Shown here: in pieces, positions 55,339 to 64,000 of the stretch
Layout of the letters: each line of letters starts with the position of its first letter
Numbering within the stretch: the first letter of the stretch is position 1
NCBI GenBank assembly: GCA_963970005.1
Contig: CAXAMN010005180.1
Coordinates: forward strand, 206,479 to 270,478
Source: Durusdinium trenchii
Lineage: Eukaryota > Sar > Dinophyceae > Suessiales > Symbiodiniaceae
DNA: 64,000 nt
Direction of reading: 5' to 3'
Position numbers and translations under genes: made by a program
Notes under the pieces: model-generated
Told to the model about the DNA's origin: nothing
Seen by the model: the letters and a program-made list of their open reading frames with translations, nothing else
The model's database searches: none

Positions 55339-56225
55339 GTCCCCGACGACAGGGTTCATTGAATTGGCATTATTGCCCTCGGTATGCCTCCATCCGGGAA
55401 CATTTGCAATTTGACCCGTCGGTTTTTGAAGATTTGCCCGATTGCGCCAAATACCACCTCTTGGTGCCCAAACTTTCTGAATCCTTGAGACTGATGGCAT
55501 ATTTGGAGGCTATGCCCGATCGCACCTTGGATTTTGAATCTTTTGAGGTTGCTTCAGGGCGGATACAACACCTGTTCACAGATGGGGCTTGTCGCAAGCA
55601 TGCTCCATACACGTGGCTGGCAGCCTGGTCCGTTCAAAACGCTTCTACTGGACAACTCATAGCAGCAGCTCCGCTCCGTGGAGGCAAGCAGACGGCGCAT
55701 CGGGCAGAGCTCCAGGCGCTTTACTCGGCAGTGGAATGGGGAAATTGCGTCAATTCATCAATCTGCCTTTGGTCTGACTCCTCGAACAATGTTGACACAC
55801 TGGAGAAGCTCCTTCAGGGGGGACTGATGAGCCTTCCAGAGCAGGAGCTTGACCTCTGGACCCACATCGCCGCTGAGCTGGAACACAGAAAGCATCTGGC
55901 CACCTACATCAGGTGGATCCCATCGCACTTACGCCAATCCTCACTCGAGGACGACTTCGAAGCATGGATCTCGCACTGGAATGATCGCGCTGATACTGCA
56001 GCGGTTCTCACGAATCTCCATCGAGATCCGCTCTGTCTGCAACTGGCTAAAGAGAAGTCCCGCCAATATGAGCGACTTGGTGCTCTTTTGAAGCAGCTCC
56101 GCGCTTTCTACCTGGCAGTAGCTGATGACACTGCTCCGAAGCAGTCTAGTCACAGCACGACTGAGGCACCGGTAGTTAGAACGGTAGATGCAGACATTCT
56201 CGCAGAGCACCTTCCAATTGGCTGA
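55332..56225 (+). CDS. LINE A RNase H domain
   Basis: A 297-codon frame; no ATG (it opens at a GTG) because it is the continuation of the RT frame after a frameshift. SLNWHYCPRYASIREHL is a weak relic of the zinc region. RNase H motifs: HLFTDGACRKHAPYTWLAAW with Asp84, HRAELQALYSAVEW with Glu126, CLWSDSSNNVDTL with Asp149, YIRWIPSHL, and HWNDRADTAAV with the last Asp. All four acidic residues are kept. It ends ILAEHLPIG and lacks the tryptophan-rich C-terminal domain seen in LINE B. Confidence 0.87.
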   Translation: MLSPRRQGSLNWHYCPRYASIREHLQFDPSVFEDLPDCAKYHLLVPKLSESLRLMAYLEAMPDRTLDFESFEVASGRIQHLFTDGACRKHAPYTWLAAWSVQNASTGQLIAAAPLRGGKQTAHRAELQALYSAVEWGNCVNSSICLWSDSSNNVDTLEKLLQGGLMSLPEQELDLWTHIAAELEHRKHLATYIRWIPSHLRQSSLEDDFEAWISHWNDRADTAAVLTNLHRDPLCLQLAKEKSRQYERLGALLKQLRAFYLAVADDTAPKQSSHSTTEAPVVRTVDADILAEHLPIG

Positions 56226-56767
56226 GCCATGCTCACAGGGCTGCAGCAGACGTATCCGTCGGCTTTTGCCAATGACCTGGTTGAGCTGTTATAGAGTGGG
56301 AAACGCTGGAGACTTGTCCTTTTTGGGTTTCGGACATCGAGCTGGTTTTTTTGTCGAGTATCGGGTTTGCTTTTCCCCTTGACTCTCCAGCGGGGCGGAG
56401 GATGACGCCTTTCTTTGAGCTCTTTGCCAAACCCCCTATCACTCAGCTGTTGAAACCTGTTTGCGTCACTCTCGACTTGGTTTTGCGTGGTCTTGGGCTT
56501 CTTGATTGGCGGAGGGTTGACTTTGTTTCCGCTGACCTTGGCATCTTAAAGAAAGGCGGAGCCACCTTTCTTGGGGTCCCTGATGGGCTGGCCACGAGAG
56601 CCAGAGAGGCTGTGAGACAATTCACACGCCGGAGGCCATTCAGGACCGTCCAGGATTTTTCACGTCCACTTCCCGCTTTTTAGATGTTCGTGGCCTGAGA
56701 CAGTGGTCGCTCCGCGCCGCTCTTGCTGCGCGAGGATCACGGGACGCGCGGTCCGATTCGTCTGTGA
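56226..56767 (+). other. LINE A 3' region
   Basis: From the RNase H stop to the right 16-bp repeat. It holds an anonymous 110-codon frame (56,351-56,683; WRRVDFVSADLGILKKGG, REAVRQFTRRRPFRTVQDF) with coding-like composition but no known domain. No AATAAA-like signal or A tail precedes the target repeat; the last bases are GGTCCGATTCGTCTGTGA. Confidence 0.55.
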
Positions 56768-56783
56768 TAAAAATATACAATTC
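56768..56783. repeat. Right target-site duplication of LINE A
   Basis: TAAAAATATACAATTC, identical to 46,804-46,819. Confidence 0.88.
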
Positions 56784-56854
56784 CCCAATCGCGAAGCTTT
56801 GGGGTCTTCAGCCATAGTATAAAGACTCCGGGGCAGCTCGAAGCAAATACTGAA

Positions 56855-56952
56855 GCAGGTTCAGCAAGTTCCGAGGAGGTTCCGGAGCAAGTTCCGGAAG
56901 AAGTCTCCAGAACTTCCTCCACAACCTGCTCCCGAACTTGCTCGCAACCTGC
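56855..56952. repeat. Imperfect long inverted repeat (hairpin)
   Basis: Arm 56,855-56,904 (GCAGGTTCAGCAAGTTCCGA onward) pairs imperfectly with 56,911-56,952, whose reverse complement starts GCAGGTTGCGAGCAAGTTCG. The arms consist of ~18-bp subrepeats of GGTTCCGGAGCAAGTTCCGG type. A further copy of GGTTCCGGAGCAGGTTT is at about 57,007. Confidence 0.65.
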
Positions 56953-57149
56953 AACCTGCAGTGAGGTCATGCTGTCGCACTGACTTGGTAGCAGACTCCA
57001 GAGCGGGTTCCGGAGCAGGTTTGCTGTTCTTGCTTGTAGTAGTGTTGTCGCACTTGCACATATGTGGGCACATGATATGCACTACGCCGACGTATTGCCA
57101 TGTTGCTATGCTGCGTGGCATATTGAAAAGGTTCACACTTCTGAAGACA

Positions 57150-57710
57150 TCACTGTCTGGCAAAGACACGAATTTGCGATGGCCATTGCCTAGTAGGCTG
57201 ATTTTGATGCCCAGCTGTTGGTGAAATTCTTTTGTGGCTCAGAGCCTCCTCATTGTTCCACCGTCGTGGTCCTCCAAAGACTTCAGCTGGAAAAACCTTG
57301 TCGGCGGAGAAGCGCAGGAGGTCACAGGCTGCGTCGCCCATGCGAACGTGGAGAGAAAGGCCTACTCCATGGGTCTCCATAGCTGACCTCATCAATGCAG
57401 CCAAAAATCAGATCCTGTTCTTCCAAACAAGAGTCACAAGAATGGAAAGGCATTTTGGCAAATATCGAGTCGCAGCAGCGAGTCGCGGAGCATTTCCCTT
57501 GCTTCCTCCAAAGACTTGCTCTTTTTTATGAAAACCTCGCCAATGAGCTGCTTGCCGTCGATCAACCCTTCGCAGGAATAGAGTAAATACCGCTCCACCT
57601 CCTCCAAACCGTTTGCCACCACCAAGGGTACCTGGTGCAGGGCTTCACCTTGTGCCCTGGATGCATCAAGAATAGCAAATGCTTTGGCTTGGAAAAGTTT
57701 GTTTGAAGGT
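57150..57710 (-). CDS. Downstream exons of the ankyrin gene (putative)
   Basis: Minus frame from about 57,690 to 57,434 reads QAKAFAILDASRAQGEALHQ, VPLVVANGLEEVERYLLYSC and IKKSKSLEEAREMLRDSLLR, strongly coding-like. A second piece (about 57,404-57,190) reads SAMETHGVGLSLHVRMGDAA, CDLLRFSADKVFPAEVFGG. The two resemble each other: an L-V/L-x-V strand, then (Y/D)LLxxS and a hydrophobic end. They are therefore likely repeats of one module in adjacent exons of the gene that carries the ankyrin repeats upstream on the same strand. Intron borders are not fixed and the function is unknown. Confidence 0.45.
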
Positions 57711-58022
57711 CAGTGAACAAATGGAAAGGACTGGAAACTGACTCGCCATGTTCAAAAAAGCACTGGCCGTCTCCACAGGTGCCTTTCCAAAGTCATGAGC
57801 AGCAGACAGCGCCAGGGGTAGCTCCACCAGTTGGACTTTCAACGGCCACAGTGGTTCTTCTCCACTTCGAAGACTTTCTTGCAACCTCGGCCAACATTAA
57901 AAGTCCCAAAAAAGTACTAAATTTGGCCCAGCTATGCCAAACAGCTATGCTCAGCTGTTTCGACCAAATCTTCGTTTTCATTTTCAAGATGACATGTGAT
58001 TGAAGCACTCCGATCTCATCTT

Positions 58023-59185
58023 TTAGCCAGCTGCTTGGCTGCCAAGCAGCTGGCTGAGGGTGACAGCGATTGTTGGCTTTGCCGGCGCTTTTTCCTTGTC
58101 CGTCTTTTTCTGCCATACTCCCAAATTGCGCGAAGCCTTCAATTTCACGGTATCTTGCGGATCCCATGCTGCTATCAGCTCTTTGGTCTTTGCACTCCCA
58201 TGCCTCGTGTCGGGATCACCCCACACTATTATCGGGGTTTGCTCCGTCAGCTTGATAGTTGGGAGATGAGAAACTCTTCCCGAATAGAAAGTTTTTTCCT
58301 AACATGGTTCATATCTGTTCCTGACACTACTGACTCAAAAAGCTTGATTGTGCCTCCCGGTTGCTTGCCCGGCTCCTCACCCATGTTGCTGGCAATAAAT
58401 TTGTCGGCCCCACTCTGAAGCAAAAGCTTCACGACATCATGATGGCCATTGTAGCACGCTCTCCAAAGTGGTGTGCGACCAAGCTCATTTTGCGTATCTG
58501 GATGAGCTCCCTTCGACAAGAAAAACTTCACCAGCTCCGTTTCTCCGTAACATGCTGCTTCAGAGAGACATGTGTTTCCATCCTCGTCCACAACATCTAT
58601 CGGAAGCTGTACTGCAGTTCCTGCGTTGGCCTCCAAGCATGCTGCAGCCACGGTAAGATCACCGTCATTTACAGCATTAAAGAGACGTTCTTTTAGCACT
58701 TCTGGCTTTTCAGTCAGGCCAACTGCTTGCGCAATCGCAAGAATCTCTTCGGCAGATGCCAGCAATTCTTCGTTCACTCCTGGGGAGAACTGCTTGTGAG
58801 AATAGGGCATTCCACAATCAAGCCCTTTCAAGAAGTCTTCATTAGTACTAGCCCTGGCGAAGGACAGTGGCAAAGGCAAAGACCATGAAGGATGGTGGCC
58901 ATTAGTGTTTGGGTTCTATTTTGGACACGTGACTTTCATATGGTTCTGTCCTTGTAGCTGCCACGCATCTTGCACAGCAGCCTCAAGAACAGGTACGTCC
59001 ACCTCATCAGAACCTGAAAGCAGTGAGAGCAGAGAAGTGCACCGACATGCCCAACCAGAGCAAACAAGTTTGACCCAAAAGGCCAATTGCCTCGCCTGTG
59101 CATGCCAACCTGGTCCTAGTGAAGCTGAAGAAGGGATCTGTCCCGTTGTTTCGTCACTGCTGTCAAGCTGCTCGTAGCCACACAT
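58023..59185 (-). CDS. Ankyrin-repeat protein, multi-exon (partial model)
   Basis: The main exon (about 58,858-58,369) encodes EELLASAEEILAIAQAVGL, then about three ankyrin repeats: LKERLFNAVNDGDLTVAAAC, DGNTCLSEAACYGETELVKF and LGRTPLWRACYNGHHDVVKL, ending GADKFIASNMGEEP. A GC donor (G|GCAAGC at 58,368) and a TAATAG|TG acceptor at 58,226 give a 143-bp intron in matching phase into VWGDPDTRHGSAKTKELIAA then WDPQDTVKLKASRN, the usual helix closing such repeats; that frame stops at 58,023 or splices on. Upstream, 59,185-58,916 holds MCGYEQLDSSDETTGQIPSS and, after a TTTCAG|G acceptor, DEVDVPVLEAAVQDAWQLQG. Ankyrin repeats bind proteins; no catalytic domain is visible. Confidence 0.7.
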
Positions 59186-59189
59186 TTCC

Positions 59190-61640
59190 TAGCACGAAAC
59201 ACAAGTTCAAGCACAAAAGAAGACCCGAAACAAATTGATTTGAGCTTGATAGACAATTCCTTCAGCTAGAGCTCTTCAGAACCAGCTCGGTTGCCTTCCA
59301 CGAAAGCTCATTGAATTCAACATGCTCTGCAGGAATGGCATGACTTCAAGGCCTTTGCTTTGCCTACACGCCGGCCTGTAAGCGCAAGCGCTCCGCTCGC
59401 TGCAGCAGCTCAGCATCCGCCATGAAAATTATTTCAGAACCCTCTCTTGACAAGTCTGAGCCAAATTAAGGAGTAAAAAGCAGGATTGCTCGCAGAACTG
59501 CTTCATCTCAATCGATGCCTGGTCTGTGAACCTATAGAAATCTCAAACATTGGGAGACACATGAAGGACTGCGAATCTGCACGTGCTCTTCCTCTTTGAG
59601 TCAGTGTCTAAGTGCAGCTCTCTGCAATGCAAAACATGCAAGGCGCACAGCAGTGAAGAGCTTCTCTGGACTTGGCAACCTCAGAGCTTGAAAAAGAACG
59701 TAGGTCGTCAAACAACACAATATCAAGAAATATCAAGAAAACGCAAATCCTTCAATGCAGGACACCAGGGGCACATATGGCCCTCGGGCTCCCAGCTCAG
59801 GCTCAGAACCCACTTGGCTTGAGCCCAAGTCCTGACACTCAGCCCAATGCAAAGATCTTGTAGGAAATTCTTAGGGTCTTTGTAGGTCTTTAAGACCTTT
59901 GACTCGATTCAACTCCTTCAAGACCTTCGCGAACCAAGCATCGAAGCTGCTCTTGGCCTCGCTTGAGGCGGCATCAGGGCCTGAGAGCCTTTGGAAGACT
60001 TTGGGCCGCTTGGGACAAGGCCAAGAGCTGCAGCAGAGCCACTTGTTCTTTCAATTGAGCAGAAGCTGCCTGGCTTTGAAACTAGTTTACAGAAATATGC
60101 TTCATCTTGTTATTCTCGTTAAAACCTAGAATCTTTCGGTCCAAGGCTGCAATACGTCCTCTTGCAAATGTGAGCTGTTTATCGCCTGTTGCTGCGCCGC
60201 TTCAACTTTGCCTTTCAAACGCCGAATCTCCTAAGCTACGAATGAGTTGCCAGCAAAAATTAACAAATCCAAAACTCCAAAACGAACCAAGATTCTCTTT
60301 CTCGCATACCACTTTTCCTGAGCAACTCCGTCACCATCCAGGAGATAGCTCGGACAAAGCGAAGGGATCAACCAAGCATGTGACAAGTTTGGGCAAACTG
60401 TGCACAGTATCTGGGTTCTCGGCGAAATTGCCTCGTTTCCCACTGGTCCTGGGACCTGAACATGGAACTTAGGAAGCATCTAAAGAATCAGTCGGCGAAA
60501 GTACTCTTGTACTGTCGAACACTTAAAACACTTGGAGTTGATTCTGCTTAAGTTGTTGTTTCTGCTTGGATCCTCACGTCCTCCTCTTCCTCCGAAGTGA
60601 TGTCATCCTCATTCCTGAGGGTCAGCTTGCATTTGCTTCCATGTTTTAATGTTGTGTTGCGGGACTAGTTTGGTCCTACGAAGGAAGCTCGCAGTCTTCT
60701 CATTCCACCTTGGATCAACTGGTCAATCCATGTTTCATTGAGACTGATCTGACTGCCATCTGGGAAAGCGACTCATATCTTGCCAGCATCACAAACAATC
60801 GATTTATTGTCCTTGGTTTCCACACAAGGAGATGCTTGAGATAGAGTAGCAGTGCCTATATACTACTAGCTGTTCCACTCGTGCACTCATCCACTCTGGG
60901 ATCTTCGCTCCAAAACGTCAGTGTACTGATAGAAACTCAGCTCTGCTGGTGGTCGAAAGTCTTCTCCTACATTGTTGGCAAGACCAAACAACACCCGGTT
61001 GGTTCAAACATACTACTAAGGACTTGTTGATTAAACTACCCGAATCAAGGACCAGTCCTTTGCAGAAGTAGAACTCAGTTTCTGATTGCGTTGAAGCAGT
61101 CACGACGAAGACAGGTGGCGCAGAGATCTGGATGGCAAGTGGCTTTTGGCTGGAACCAGAATTGAACATAGTGATCTGCCCAAAGAATGTTTAAACGACC
61201 CCTTCCCTATCGAATTTAACGCCTCACAGAAGCCCTGACAAGTGGCATCAAGCATAGGTACTTTTCTTGATCAACTTAAGAATATGCATGCTCATCGTTC
61301 ATCCTATGTGTCTGAGCGGAGAATTTAGGCTCACAAACGTAGTGACCCCAAGTCACAGTCCCAAAGGTTGTACTCAAAGCTTAGGCACACTTTTAGCTCA
61401 GGCTTCGATGCGATCAAGTAGATCAAATGAACACAAACTGAGTCACACACGGCTGCAGTGAAACATACATCTATACACAACTATGGCATGTACATGTAAC
61501 TGGTGCTACATCTGATCACGCCTCCTGAGCTTAACTTCTGAGAGACGGTGAGACGTTAAACGAATCAGGATTAGCACATGAGTGAGTTAGCTCGTAGCCC
61601 TTCAGTACATCTTGATCTTGAAGAGGTACCTACTCTAGCT
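59190..61640. other. Intergenic DNA without a recognised gene
   Basis: No domain could be assigned. Plus frame 60,107-60,472 (121 codons) and minus frame 60,479-60,231 overlap and lack motifs. The 3' LTR of the copia element downstream in transcription order would be expected here: AGGAGGCG|TGATCAGATG at about 61,515-61,531 (minus strand) is a possible polypurine-tract/LTR border, unproven. Confidence 0.4.
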
Positions 61641-61648
61641 CAAGCCGT

Positions 61649-62553
61649 TCAAGCTCTCAAGGTTAGTTCATGTTCACCCTCCAGGTAGTGGAAATTCATG
61701 CCTTTCATAGCTGTAGTCATTTTCTCTTCGGTGACAGCTTTCGTTAGCACGTCGGCCAACATTCGGTCGGCGCCTTCTTTGTTGAGACGAAACTCTTTCT
61801 TTGCTCTACGCTCTTGTACCCAGTGGTACTGAGTGTCAACATGTTGGCTCGTCCCAAACCTCGACGGTTTCCCATGGCGATTCCAGCGGAAGCGTCCATT
61901 GTCACCTCTTTGCAGGGAAACAACCCCCAGTCTTTTGCAGTTGATGCGACTCCAAGCATCTGACATGCTCCTGAAACAAGTCCGTAGTACTCGGATTCGC
62001 CACTGCTGAGGGAGACAACTCCTTGGCCTTTGCTGGCCATGCGCACGCCTCCTGACACACTCTTTCGTGTCCTTATGCAACCTGCATGGTCGGCGTCTGA
62101 CCACATGTTGAAGGGGTTGCAGGTGCTCTGATTTGGAAACAACTGCGCAACTCTTAGTCGATACCTGACATATCTGGCCAATCGTTTCAGCATATTCCAG
62201 TACCTCGATGTTGGGTTCTGTAGACCCTGTGCCAACGAGCGCGTTGCAGTTTGCAGATCAGGTCGATCTTGTGCCAAATACGCGGCTCTCATGGCAATAG
62301 ATCTATACATCGTTGCATCTTCGGCACTCAGCGGAACTTCTTCGTGTTGTAGTTCCTCTTGACTTGGCTTGGCCAAAGGTGTCTTGACCTTGCCTGGTTG
62401 ACCAGTGCCTAACCACTTGATGATCAACTCTGCATGTCTTGGATCTGGTTCCCACCAAATACCTTCGTTTGACCAGGTGATAATACGGTTCAACACTCTG
62501 ACCTGTTGGCTCGCTTTTGGTGAACCTGGTGGGCCAAGAATGCCTCGTTCCAC
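61649..62553 (-). pseudogene. Copia RT end and RNase H
   Basis: Minus frame 62,553-61,744 reads VERGILGPPGSPKASQQVRV (post-catalytic RT), PLSAEDATMYRSIAMRAAYL, DRPDLQTATRSLAQGLQNP, WSDADHAGCIRTRKSVSGGV (RNase H first Asp), VSLSSGESEYYGLVSGA (Glu) and VTMDASAGIAMGNRRGLG (Asp). The last part shifts frame near 61,810 to RRAKKEFRLNKEGADRMLAD and LTKAVTEEKMTTAMKGMNFH, ending at 61,649. Confidence 0.87.
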
Positions 62554-62589
62554 AACTTGCCATTCTTTGGCTGCTGAAGTGTGAAACCA

Positions 62590-63405
62590 TTTGATGTCTT
62601 CAAAGCTTCCTACTGTCGTGAAATCATCTCCATGTACTTCTGTTCGCAGTTCTCTGGATGCATGGATTTGACTTTCCTTGTAAAAATCCTAGCTTCTTCA
62701 TGAACCCTGCGATGGTCAGCTCCCAGTTCATGGGTGCATCTCTGGTGCCGTACAGGCTCCTGACCAATCTGCCTACCACATCTCCATCTTCTGGCTTCTT
62801 GCCCTCAGATGGGATCTCACAATAGAGTTCTCTTGTTGCCTTAGAATAGAAATGAGCTCTCTTCACGTCTAAAAATCCTAGGAAAGATTGCTTTGTCTTT
62901 CTTTTCTCGCCTTTCTCCAGTGGAAGGCTGTGACTGACATGGTTAGCAGTAGCTTCAAAGCTGCTAGGCTCGGCATGGCTGCGAAAAATTTGTCAAAACC
63001 TGAGCCTCTTTTGATTTCTTGTGCCACCAATCGACTTCTGTAGAGAGGATTGGTTTCATCTTGCTTGTTCACATCTACCCATCGAGTTCCAATGGTTTTG
63101 GTTCCTTTTGGAACTTTGCTTCTTGGGATCTTCCCCCAAACTCCCATTGATTCGACAATGTCGATTTCATCTTTCCTGGCTTTCTCTACCTTCTCAGGTA
63201 GAAGCTCTTTTCCACTGATGTCGTCATAGTACCACCAGTCTCTTGCCTCTTCTGCCATTTCTTCTGGCAGTGGGATTCTCTCTTCACACACTGGTTTCTC
63301 TGGGTCGATGCTGGATAGCACTCTTTCTCTGTCTTCTAGGATTAGACTTTCTAGAGCCATCCTTGGTGCTCTGGATGTCTCTTGTTCTCCCGGCTTCATC
63401 TTCAT
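62590..63405 (-). pseudogene. Copia reverse transcriptase, N-terminal part and catalytic motif
   Basis: Frame 63,405-62,878: KARKDEIDIVESMGVWGKIP, GTKTIGTRWVDVNKQDE, YRSRLVAQEIKRGSGFDKFF, ALKLLLTMSVT. Frame 62,866-62,624 after a shift: KRAHFYSKATRELYCEIPSE, VGRLVRSLYGTRDAPMNWEL. The next frame gives TEVHGDDFTTVGSFEDIKWF, with GDD as the catalytic motif (62,640-62,605). Together they make the RVT_2 domain of copia elements. Confidence 0.87.
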
Positions 63406-63409
63406 GTTC

Positions 63410-64000
63410 GCCTTCTGCCTTTCTCTTCTTGTCTCTATCTACTCTGGCTTTTGCTGTGGGTGATCCTGCTGGTTCACGTTGTTCTTCATGTTCTCCCTTT
63501 TCTCCACGTGGTTCAGGTTCGCGTGGTCTGCGAATTCCTGACGCTGATGCTGATGCTGTGCCTGGTGTTGATGGTGCTGCTGCTGGTTCGTACCACAGTT
63601 CTGTCACAATGTCCATCTTGTGGGGTAATGCTCCATTGAGTATCTCTGGTGGAAGGTCTGTTGACATGACTCCACTCTCAATGATTGCATTGTTTGCGTG
63701 GTTTCTTGTGACTCGGTGCCAGACGGTAGACCAATCAGGTCTTCCTGGCATTGTGGTTTGAAAACAATGAGCTTCGACGTCGAGTCATGCGAACACCGGA
63801 CATGAATCGGGGACTCCCGATGGTCTCTTGCTTTCATATCCATGAAGGATTTGAGGTCTCTTGCCACTGACTGGCCGTGGCATGCCAGCGACTGCTTCTC
63901 CTACTCTACTCTCATGTCTTGCTACTCTTGGGTTCTCTTCTTCTTCACCTCTGTCTCGACGCCTGTTGGTGTACTGGATGCCTGAAAGTTCTTTAGCCAA
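63410..64000 (-). pseudogene. Copia integrase C-terminus and spacer
   Basis: Minus frames 64,000-63,785 (LAKELSGIQYTNRRRDRGEE, ESRVGEAVAGMPRPVSGKRP), 63,867-63,604 (SFMDMKARDHRESPIHVRCS) and 63,751-63,284 (DIVTELWYEPAAAPSTPGTA, PREPEPRGEKGEHEEQREPA). The last is a low-complexity acidic/basic linker, as usual between integrase and RT. A GCTGATGCTGATGCTG-type trinucleotide tract is at 63,541-63,590. Confidence 0.6.

Larger units (their letters stand above)
46820..56767 (+). mobile_element. LINE A: DNA-methyltransferase-bearing non-LTR retrotransposon
   Basis: A 9,948-bp element between identical 16-bp direct repeats. Plus-strand order: 63-bp leader; cytosine-5 methyltransferase ORF; second ORF with methyltransferase tail and Ulp1-like protease; ORF1/gag-like segment; (inverted) coiled coil and endonuclease N-terminal half; endonuclease C-terminal half; linker; reverse transcriptase; RNase H; ~540-bp 3' region. 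Capture of methyltransferases by retrotransposons, including in Symbiodinium, is established knowledge as I recall it; this copy shows the full architecture. Small frameshifts near 49,945, 50,685, 52,490, 52,980, 53,455 and 55,330 and a 1,264-bp inversion disable it. No poly(A) tail is visible; the 3' end reads GATTCGTCTGTGA. Confidence 0.9.
61649..64000 (-). mobile_element. Ty1/copia retrotransposon, 3' part of pol, cut by window edge
   Basis: Minus strand from 64,000 to 61,649 encodes the end of the integrase region, an Ala/Pro/charged spacer, the RVT_2 reverse transcriptase and RNase H. Frame changes lie near 63,750, 63,280, 62,880, 62,640 and 61,800, so the copy is dead. The rest of the element (gag, protease, integrase core) lies beyond the right edge. 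Confidence 0.85.

Noticed and set aside
1-64000. tRNA, rRNA or complete spliced-leader genes
   Set aside because: No B-box-like GGTTCGAATCC with a partner arm, no rRNA signature and no full CCGTAGCCATTTTGGCTCAAG was seen by eye; a covariance-model search would be decisive.

Overview
The window looks like nuclear DNA of a dinoflagellate, most likely a Symbiodiniaceae-type alga. Reasons: very low gene density; small introns (about 50-150 bp) in several genes, with GT, GC and possibly GA 5' ends and AG or AG|G acceptors; abundant satellites; dispersed CTACTAGTAG-containing repeats; non-LTR elements carrying a DNA methyltransferase; and copia-type pol with a VHGDD catalytic motif. This assignment comes from pattern and recalled family knowledge, not a database search. 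No prokaryotic operon, rRNA, tRNA or CRISPR was recognised.

Region by region. 1-5 kb: GC-rich 63-71 bp tandem repeat, then unrecognised DNA. 5.05-7.45 kb (-): a multi-exon ABHD17-type alpha/beta-hydrolase with a complete Ser-Asp-His triad, rebuilt here exon by exon. 8.6-12.9 kb (-): a decayed, 5'-truncated LINE ('LINE B': endonuclease tail, YIDD reverse transcriptase, RNase H, extra C-terminal domain). 15.4-18.3 kb: stacked satellites (13 bp, ~52 bp, ~16 bp, ~0.4 kb units). 22.9-23.3 kb (-): exons of an EF-hand protein. 23.5-25.6 kb (-): remnants of a copia gag/protease region. 27.35-29.2 kb (-): a GT4/SQD2-like glycosyltransferase with an N-terminal multi-pass membrane domain. 30.6-32.1 kb: probable copia pol remnants. 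32.9-33.3 kb: a two-exon gene of unknown function. 36.4-37.7 kb: inverted-repeat CTACTAGTAG cluster and three minisatellites. 41.2-43.5 kb: a decayed unit between two ~190 bp direct repeats. 57.1-59.2 kb (-): an ankyrin-repeat gene. 61.6-64 kb (-): 3' half of a decayed Ty1/copia polyprotein running off the window.

The centrepiece is a nearly 10-kb non-LTR retrotransposon ('LINE A', 46,820-56,767, + strand), bounded by a perfect 16-bp direct repeat (candidate target-site duplication). In order it encodes: a cytosine-5 DNA methyltransferase as first ORF after a 63-bp leader; a second ORF with the methyltransferase motif-X-like tail and a Ulp1/SENP-like cysteine-protease triad; an ORF1/gag-like segment; a coiled coil; an AP-type endonuclease; a reverse transcriptase with FVDN instead of xxDD; and RNase H. 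A 1,264-bp internal inversion (about 50,971-52,234) flips the coiled coil and the first half of the endonuclease; flipping it back restores reading frame at both junctions. Two ORF junctions of this element share an ATGAATGA stop/start overlap.
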